From contig NC_133122.1 in assembly GCF_033568475.1 (NCBI RefSeq), forward strand, positions 147,450,861-147,514,860: a stretch of 64,000 nt of DNA. The letters are read 5' to 3'. Source of the stretch: Henckelia pumila (Eukaryota > Streptophyta > Magnoliopsida > Lamiales > Gesneriaceae). A model generated the notes under the pieces. It searched no databases. It had not been told where the DNA came from and saw nothing but the letters and a program-made list of their open reading frames with translations. Numbering within the stretch: the stretch's first letter is position 1; each line of letters starts with the position of its first letter. Positions 57,901 to 64,000 of the stretch are shown here, one piece after another. A program made the translations under genes and the position numbers.

Positions 57901-58225
57901 GGCAGAATACATGGCAGCTACTCAAGCTTGCAAGGAAGCAATATGGATTAAAAGGTTATTGGAGGAGCTTGGACACAAACAAGAAAAGATTCCTCTGTTT
58001 TGTGACAGTCAGAGTGCCTTGCACATTGCAAGAAATCCAGCCTTTCATTCCAGGACTAAACACATTGGAGTTCAATTTCACTTTGTACGAGAAGTAGTAG
58101 AGGAAGGAAGTGTGGATATGCAGAAGATCCATACAAAGGATAACATTTCTGATTTTCTGACCAAGCCAGTGAGTACAAACAAGTTCGAATGGTGTAGATC
58201 CTCAAGTGGCCTCGCGGGAACGTAA
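54911..58225 (+). CDS. copia 4 pol, uninterrupted (zinc knuckle to RNase H)
   Basis: Open from just after the gag stop; the first ATG is 54926. Zinc knuckle CFKCGGKGHFKREC near 55017. Protease active site WIMDSGATWHMTS near 55180. Integrase zinc part is LWHRKLGHMSERGMKIL ... CEHCVTSK. The catalytic core is HSDVWQAP, FIDDFSRRCWVYP, LRTDNGGEYTS and TPQQNGVAERMNRTLLDR. Reverse transcriptase has NRWVYKIKRDGNNQV, YRARLVVKGYAQKEGIDFNE, LDVKTAFLHDDLEEEIYMLQ and LLLYVDDMLVAG. RNase H has GYVDSDYAGDPDKRKSTTGY, ALSTTEAEYMAATQACKEA and CDSQSALHIARNPAFHSRTK. Ends TAA at 58223. All catalytic residues I can check are present. Confidence 0.95.
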   Translation, partial: AEVLPMTRGRLTERDSSGSHRYGRSKSRSKKKNIYCFKCGGKGHFKRECTKSIDKGSQGNVASTSGGGEILFSEAATVAEGRHKFCDAWIMDSGATWHMTSRREWFDQYEPVSGGSVFMGNDHALEIAGVGTIKIKMFDGTIRTIQEVRHVKGLTKNLLSLGQLDDIGCKTRVEKGIMKIVKGALVVMKAEKVAANLYVLLGETHKEAELSVASIGSGEESTVLWHRKLGHMSERGMKILSERKLLPGLTKVTLPFCEHCVTSKQHRLKFGTSTAKSKGILELIHSDVWQAPVVSLGEARYFVSFIDDFSRRCWVYPIKKKSDVFEVFKVFKARVELDSDKKIKCLRTDNGGEYTSDEFDAFCQHEGIKRQFTTAYTPQQNGVAERMNRTLLDRTRAMLSTAGLPKSFWAEAVKTASYIINRSPSVAIDLKTPMEVWTGKPADYSRLHTFGSPVYVLYNEQERSKLDSKSRKCIFLGYDDGVKGFRLWDPTVHKLIISRDVIFEEDKVKEDKGTLNSETTIIQVENKTDKDQGSCEAVPEHEEQEPVESEVSKVRQSTRERRPPGWLSDYVTESNIAYCLLTEDGEPSSFHKATQSSDVSLWMTAMQEELEALDRNKTWDLVTLPRGRKAIGNRWVYKIKRDGNNQVERYRARLVVKGYAQKEGIDFNEIFSPVVRLSTVRVVLALCAVFDLHLEQLDVKTAFLHDDLEEEIYMLQPEGFAEKGKENLVCRLNKSLYGLKQALRCWYKRFDSYIMSLGYNRISADPCTYFKRFGDDDYIILLLYVDDMLVAGPNKDRVQELKAQLAREFDMKDLGPANKILGMQVHRDRSNRKIWLSQKNYLKKVLQRFNMQDSKPISTPLPINFKLSFEMCPSSKAEKMEMSRVPYASAVGSLMFAMICTRPDIAQAVGAVSRYMANPGQEHWSTVKRILRYIKGTSEAALCFGGSDFTLRGYVDSDYAGDPDKRKSTTGYVFTVAGGSVSWVSKLQTVVALSTTEAEYMAATQACKEAIWIKRLLEELGHKQEKIPLFCDSQSALHIARNPAFHSRTKHIGVQFHFVREVVEEGSVDMQKIHTKDNISDFLTKPVSTNKFEWCRSSSGLAGT

Positions 58226-58288
58226 GCAACGGGAATGGCAAGATTGAAAGAATGTGTGGAGATGTGTTTGATTCTCAATCAAATCTCC

Positions 58289-58300
58289 AAGTGGGAGAAA
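58289..58300 (+). promoter_or_regulatory. Polypurine tract of copia 4
   Basis: AAGTGGGAGAAA immediately before the 3' LTR. Confidence 0.88.
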
Positions 58301-58798
58301 TGTTGGTTTGAAAAGTCAAATGGGGCAAGTGGCAAATGAAAATGAATTGGTTGTGTCATATGGACAAATGCTCATTTATGAGCCACAGACTTTGACAGCA
58401 CAACAGCAAATTCATATTTGAATTTGCATGTTCCACCAAGGGTTCAGGCAGTGATTGGCATCTATAAATAGATGCATTCCTCAATTCATTCAGAGCATCC
58501 CTCAGCCTCGAGCAATATCTCATTCTCAAGTTCTCTTATCTGATTCTTGAGTGTTCTTCATCTCCTTGTTTATTTTATATATATTTGTGAGATAGGTTTT
58601 TCTTCTGTATAAAAGAGTGTGTCTTTTTGGAAACACAAAGAGAGGTTGTAATTCTCCAAATATTATAGTGGAATCTTTTGGTCTTGCCCATGGTTTTTAC
58701 CCTAATAATTTTTAGGGGTTTTCCACGTAAATCTTGGTGTCTATTTAGTCTTCAATTTCCATAGTTTCTATCTCGTAATGCCGCACCTGAAACCAACA
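58301..58798 (+). repeat. 3' LTR of copia 4
   Basis: 498 bp, followed by TSD ATATC. It could drive read-out transcription antisense to the actin pseudogene; this is inference. Confidence 0.96.
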
Positions 58799-60437
58799 AT
58801 ATCTAATGTCAAACGATGAATTGCAAGAAGTGTAATCATTGCGAAAAAAAAAAACTGTTAGGGTGTAATAATTTTAACTGTTAGGAAAGCGGCTGACCAT
58901 GACCCTTTGGTTGTTATACGGCTTAAAAAATTTGAGTTGCTACGTTACCTCTAGTTATAGATTTTGGTAAAACTGCAAACGTTTTGGCCTACAGCCGCAT
59001 GTATATACATAATACATTTATCACTAAAACTGATTCTTGTTGTCATAGGAAACAACAATCACAGAAAGCCCGAAAAACAGTAGAAATCTTTCTTATGAAG
59101 GTGTTAAAATACCTGCTGGAATGTGCTGAGAGAGGCCAGAATGGAACCTCCGATCCATGCACCATATTTCCTCTCAGGTGGAGCCACAACCTTAACAATC
59201 GTGCTGCTGAGAGCTAGTGCCGTAATCTCCTTGCTCATCCTCTGGGCGAAGCCGGGGAACATGGTGGAGCCACCACTGAGGACAATGTTACCATACAGAT
59301 CCTTCCTGATATCAGCGTCACACTTCATGATAGAATTATAGGTGATTTCATGAATTCCAGCAGTTTCCAGTTCCATCCCAGTCATTGATGGTCGAAAAAG
59401 AATCTCAGGGCCGCAGAATCTTTCAGCACGAAAAGTAACCACCTGTCCATCAGGCAGTTCATAGTTCTCCACAGCTGAAATGGTCTTTGCCCTTTCTAGC
59501 TCTTGTTCATAATCTAGAGCAATATATGTTAGCTTCTCCTTTAGGCACTCCATAGTCTCACGATGAACAGAAACATTGGGATGGTAGCCATGTTCAACAT
59601 ATATCTTCCAGAGGTAATGAGTGATATCACACCCAGCGAGATCAAGACGCAAGATTGCATGGGGTAGTGCATAACCTTCATAGATGGGGACTGTGTGGCT
59701 GCAACTGTCCCCAGATTCAAGAACAATACCTGTGAATAAAGGGAATCCGTTTCAGTTTGTATGTAAATAACATAATAGGTTCGATTTGTCCCTTAAAAAA
59801 TGGATGAACAATTTTCTCACCGGTCGTACAACCACTGGTATAAAGGGAGAGAACGGCCTGAATGGCGACATACATAGCAGGGGTGTTGAAGGTCTCAAAC
59901 ATGATTTGAGTCATTTTTTCACGATTGTTCTCCGGATTAAAAGGAGCTTCTGTCAAGAGAATTGGGTGCTCCTCAGGAACCACATGAAGTTGATCTTAGA
60001 ATGTATGGTGCCATATCTTTTCCATGTCGTCCCAGTTGTCGACAATTCCATACTTAATTGGATGCTTCATGAACAAGACACCTCTGAATGATTGAGCCTC
60101 ATTATCTACATACACATATCTTTTTGGCGGTGGTGAGGTATTAATCCAGGGTGACGAGGGCGTCCCACTATGCTAGGGAAAACTGCCCTTGGAGCATCAT
60201 CTCCAGCAAATCCAGCCTGAAAGTTGGGAACACAAATTAAACAACAAGTTAATTTCTAAAATGGTTTAAAATCTGCCTAGCACCTTTTTTAACTTCATAT
60301 TGGAACCACGAATTTACGTAGCTTTCAGCATTGCCACCATCAGATAATAGGTTTGAGGTATCGGATGCTACGCGTACCTTGACCATTCCAGATCCATTGT
60401 CACAAATAAGAGGCCTATCTGCCATTTCAAAGGTGAC

Positions 60438-61174
60438 CTGCAAAAATAGCGAATTATATATGAGAGATGGTTTCATTAAACATAAATATAAATGTCGCAA
60501 TCAAGTCAAGTCATGGCAAATGAAATCAAAATGCAAATTTGATTTTGATAGCACAGAGGGTGACATAATAAATTCCAAATTTATAAGATGCTATGCGGAA
60601 TCGTATTGCAAACAAGACGTTACATAAATGTCGTCTATACTTGACAATGCGCGCAGTATCAAACTATAAAGGCATATATCTTAACCAGTTGTAGCAAAAT
60701 ATTGCAAAAAGTAGTTCCAATAATGCCGAGTTTTTGCCAAAGTGACCGAATTTCATGACGCCCCAGAATCTCAAAATTGATTTCCAGAATGAAAAACCTT
60801 TGGAATAAAGAAATTCAACTATTTTAACCAATAAATTGTAAAGATTTCAACAAAAAATCTGACTTTAATTATCTTGAGAATCCATACGCATGCAAATTCA
60901 TAAAAGATACATCTTCGACCAATATGCATGGGCAGGATTACCTATAACCTTCAGTAAGTGGTTAGCATCGAATCAAACATTGTCGCTAAATTCTACAAAT
61001 TTATACTTAATTTTAAATACCTGTTGAGATCATAAATTAACTATAAGATTCATTGAAAGCCAAAAACACAGATTTACAAGGAATTCCCAACATGAAAGGA
61101 ATTTTTTCTCCTCGATGCAGATAAAAATCGAATCTTGGATTGAGAGAGTATGATTTGAAGGCCAAAATTTGAAC
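60438..61174 (-). other. 5' UTR leader intron of actin copy 3
   Basis: CAG|GTTCAAA donor at 61175/61174 and CAG acceptor at 60438, twelve bases before the ATG. Shorter than in copy 2 (27030..28144). Confidence 0.6.
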
Positions 61175-61290
61175 CTGATTTTAAGAGAAAAATTGAAACT
61201 TTTAGGCTTTGCTGATTCTGAAAATATTGGGTGGCGTCTCGCTTTCATTTTTGAATCAAGAAGTTTATTGTTACTGGAAAATAGTCATAC

Positions 61291-63501
61291 TGTGGGTTTT
61301 TTAGTTAAATATTATTAAAAAAAAAATACCAAACTATAACAAAATGACTAACTTTTAAAATTTATCCGAGGAACCATTCTTGGGATTCACAGGAGATTCT
61401 ATCTTACACATTATGTTTTTTTTAATGAGATAATCATCTAGTCCAAACACACCGGGAGAAGCATAGAATTTCCCTGGATTCACTAATTCACATGAATTCG
61501 ATAAATTATAAATATTCCTCGCATTTTATTTTCTTAAAATAAAAAATAAAAAAATTGGATACGTAGTTTTTTCAACTCTAAACAATTTTTTATACTATTT
61601 CAAAAATTATATTAACTTCTTGTAAAATGGATTAATAATGGAGTCAAGTTAGTAATAATAACTAGTAGGATAGGCATATGCGTTGCGTGTGAAATTATGA
61701 ATACGACGATGTAAAAGCTATACATCTGCGATTGAAATTTTCGAACGTGTTGGTGGTTCAGTTATTTCTATTCTTGGGGAAGGTGGGGTGTTGATAGTTC
61801 AGTTATTTCAACTTTTTGGTGAAGGTGGGGTGAAGTGGTTGGGTAAGTGAGATCTTATCTGTATAGACACGGCTTCAATGCAGATTCGAGGGTTGAGATC
61901 TATCGATATGTGTGGGTCTCACTATATTTTCAGTGGAACTCATAAATATTGATAAATCATCACCCTTAAATACATCATTGGAGTATTGCCGTAAAGGTAA
62001 AGGTATGATGAAATTATTCAAGTGGTTGATGCTTTTTTAAGAGACATGTTTTTTAAACTCAGAACAAATTCCCACGAAAGAAAGTAAAATGAAGGGTAAA
62101 ATGAGCAAAAATCTTGGTGTCCGCATGATGAGATGCAGCGATTTTTGTAGGTATCTCAATTTTTATAAAATAATAGAGACAAGCAGGATAAGCACACACG
62201 TTGCATGTGAAATTATGAACATGACGACGCAAAAGTTATTCATCTGCGATTGAGGTTTTCAATGTGTTGGTTCAGTTATTTCCACTTTTGGGGGGAAGGT
62301 GGAGTGTTGGTGGTTCAATTATTTCCACTTTTTTTGGGAAGGTGAGGTGAAGCGGTTAATACTTTTTTAAAAGACGTGTTTTTTTAATCTAAGAACAAAT
62401 TCTCAGTAAAATGAGGGGTAAAATGTGCAAAAAACTTGGTGTTTGCATATTAATGAGAAGAAAGGATTTTTGTAGATATCTCAAGTTTTATAAAAGAATA
62501 ATAATAATAATAATAACCGGACAAAAAACCTTCCTATATTTTTTTTCCGAGATGATCAGCTCATTTAAAAATAAACATGTGGGGTTCATTCGCATTTTTT
62601 TAAAAAATATATTGATCATCATCTCATGCAAACACATCGAGATAATGAGAGAATTTCGCCGTATTCTCTCATTCACACGAATCCGATAAATATTCCTCTG
62701 ATTTTATTTTTTAAAATTAAAATTAAAAAGTTTTGGATTCGGTAGTTTTTTAAACTCTAGACAATTTTTTATACTATTTCGAAAACTTGTGTGTGCATAT
62801 ATTTATATGTCGATATTATCAGTATTCTATTTTATGTTATTTTAACTTAGTTGTAAAAAGAATTTTGCAATACCTTATTTTTAAAATGGATTCATAATGG
62901 AGTCAAGTTAATAATAAGAACAAAAAAATCATGACAATTTAGGTTTTTAAATAATATAATATAAAAATTAAAAAGTTACTAAACTATATCAAAACTACAA
63001 AAATTTAAAAAAAATATAACATCCATTTTTCGAATTTATATAAATCCGATGAATGGTTCCTCGAATCTTAAGACAACATTAGTAACCTGGTACACGCGTT
63101 GCGTGTATGACGAAAAAAATAATATTTATTATGTTTGTTTATTTTTGCAAATTTAATATTAGTTCAATACTTAATTTCAGTACTTTGTAGATTGCATAAA
63201 CAATATTTGAGATTGAAAAACATAAAAATTGAGTCTCCATTTACAAATTACTTCGACAAAAAACTTTTAAAATTTATACTAGAAATTAGATATATGGGGC
63301 ATAAACTCCAATAAAAAATGAAGACTCAATATTTAACCCAAATTACAATGAAACTTTTACAAATTCACTGCCTCGTATTTCATGAATTTTGGGAGAAAAA
63401 TGAGTTTCTCTCTTGAATTCAATAGCTCTACGTCACTAAATTAGGTTGTAACCAATCTTAAGGGTTTAGCGCTTGCATATTCTCAGTCCATTGAATGTGC
63501 T
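61291..63501. other. Non-coding region with a diverged tandem duplication
   Basis: No credible gene. A block starting AGGATAGGCATATGCGTTGC near 61668 and ending near 62172 recurs at about 62186..62510 (shared landmarks: GTGTGAAATTATGAA / ATGTGAAATTATGAA, ATCTGCGATTGA, GGTTCAGTTATTTC, GATTTTTGTAGNTATCTCAA). Flanking blocks with ACAATTTTTTATACTATTTC also occur twice (near 61590 and 62762). A third short trace, CACGCGTTGCGTGT, lies near 63092. I cannot assign an element family. Confidence 0.6.
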
Positions 63502-64000
63502 CACTACAAAAAAAACATTGATTTAGCTACGGTTTTAAAAAAATCGTGGCTAAATTAGCCACGCTTTTTTAAAAAAGCGTGGCTAAATAACCACGCTTTC
63601 TAAAAGCGTGGCTATGTTAGCCACGCTTTTAAATAAACCGTGGTTAACTAACCACGCTTTTAAAAAGCGTGGCTAAATTTAACCACGCTTTTTTAAACCG
63701 TGGTTAAAAATAGCCACGCTTTCAAAAATCGTGGTTATTTAACCACGATTTTTTAAAAACCGTGGCTATGTTAGCCACGCTTTTTATAAGCATGGTTAAA
63801 TATAACCACGGTTTTAAAAAGCGTGGCTATTTTAGCCACGCTTTTTACAAGCGTGGTTAAATATAAATACGGTTTTAAAAAGCGTGGCTATATTTAACCA
63901 CGGTTTAAAAAAAGCGTGGTTAAATTTAGCCACGCTTTTAAAAAGCGTGGTTAGTTAACCACGGTTTATTTAAAAGCGTGGCTAACATAACCACGCTTTC
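63502..64000. mobile_element. CACTA-type transposon terminus with 15 tandem palindromes (runs off the window)
   Basis: Starts CACTACAAAAAAAACATTG, the classical CACTA/En-Spm terminus. The preceding trinucleotide GCT is a candidate 3-bp TSD. From about 63525 to the end there are 15 consecutive short palindromes of the form GTGGCTAA...TTAGCCAC or GTGGTTAA...TTAACCAC, separated by A/T spacers. Dense subterminal repeats are where the element's DNA-binding protein acts in En/Spm. The other end and any transposase lie outside the window. Confidence 0.8.

Larger units (their letters stand above)
53695..58798 (+). mobile_element. Young Ty1/copia element (Tnt1/Tork-like), 5.1 kb (copia 4)
   Basis: LTRs 53695..54192 and 58301..58798, both 498 bp, with TG...CA ends (TGTTGG / CCAACA). 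TSD ATATC (53690..53694, 58799..58803). The empty site is visible in actin copy 2 at about 25420. LTRs differ at only four positions, all A/G transitions. Gag-pol is one frame of 1301 codons with a single internal stop. It is inserted in the last intron of actin pseudogene 3, in opposite orientation to it. Compact size and protein motifs resemble the Tnt1/Tork group; the lineage call is by recognition only. Confidence 0.96.
53377..60425 (-). pseudogene. Actin pseudogene copy 3, last intron carries a copia insertion
   Basis: Minus-strand exons are 60425..60378 (MADRPLICDNGSGMVK), 60216..59821, 59729..59113 and 53469..53377. Exon 2 begins [20 protein letters not shown] but then reads [13 protein letters not shown], is frameshifted near 60110 and has TAA where [12 protein letters not shown] should continue (about 59998). 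Exon 3 is open ([59 protein letters not shown]). The last exon codes [20 protein letters not shown], then Phe, then an extension PENSLEKHD before TGA. The last intron is enlarged by the 5.1-kb retrotransposon at 53695..58798. Not functional. Confidence 0.92.

Noticed and set aside
21641-58803. Same ATATC TSD for the Tekay-like solo LTR and for copia 4
   Set aside because: An AT-rich 5-mer shared by chance; the elements belong to different superfamilies and the target contexts differ.
61030-61248. 72-codon minus-strand ORF upstream of actin copy 3
   Set aside because: It crosses the 5' UTR exon and leader intron boundary defined by comparison of the three actin copies.
63525-64000. Regular short repeats that superficially resemble a CRISPR array
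   Set aside because: The units are palindromes with tiny A/T spacers rather than unique spacers, the DNA is plant nuclear, and the block starts at a CACTA terminus.

Overview
The window is plant nuclear DNA, almost certainly from a flowering plant and probably a eudicot. The evidence is the split actin genes with canonical plant intron positions, a two-exon germin-like protein gene, and a dense load of LTR retrotransposons (Ty1/copia, a chromodomain Ty3/gypsy element, Athila-like elements), plus MITE, Mutator-like and CACTA-type DNA transposon pieces. No species can be named from the sequence alone.

Host genes are few. A divergent but open actin-like gene runs off the left edge (coding exons 369..1685, minus). 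An intact germin-like protein gene lies at 8545..9305 (minus). Two further actin copies (25106..27017 and 53377..60425, minus) are pseudogenes with frameshifts and stops. These two sit in a segmental duplication: about 17.87-28.29 kb corresponds to about 51.96-61.29 kb.

Everything else is a nested transposon landscape. (i) 3.2-8.2 kb: a decayed copia element with an Athila-type solo LTR (3943..5364) in its gag zinc knuckle. (ii) 10.1-17.3 kb: a second decayed copia, split in reverse transcriptase by an Athila-like non-autonomous element (11597..16971, TSD AGTGG) that has a gag-like reading frame and a chimeric 5' LTR. (iii) 19.2-25.0 kb: a 1.49-kb inverted-repeat element with a 10-bp TSD, then a Tekay-like solo LTR (21646..24454, TSD ATATC) inside an older copia-type LTR remnant. 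(iv) 28.3-49.1 kb: a three-level nest. A small inverted-repeat element was hit by a ~1.8-kb SIRE-like LTR (28549..48936, TSD CTTTA), which was in turn hit by a full-length chromovirus (29029..38228, TSD CTAGG) and a full-length copia (38785..48155, TSD CTACT). (v) 53.7-58.8 kb: a young copia (TSD ATATC, LTRs differing at 4 of 498 sites) in the last intron of actin pseudogene 3. (vi) 63502 to the window end: the terminus of a CACTA-type transposon carrying 15 tandem short palindromes.

All three full-length retroelements keep gag-pol in one reading frame broken only by one or two stop codons, with one stop near the gag/protease boundary in each. Whether these are independent decay or reflect a shared expression strategy is the most interesting open question here. 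No CRISPR array, operon-type system, rRNA or tRNA gene was seen.
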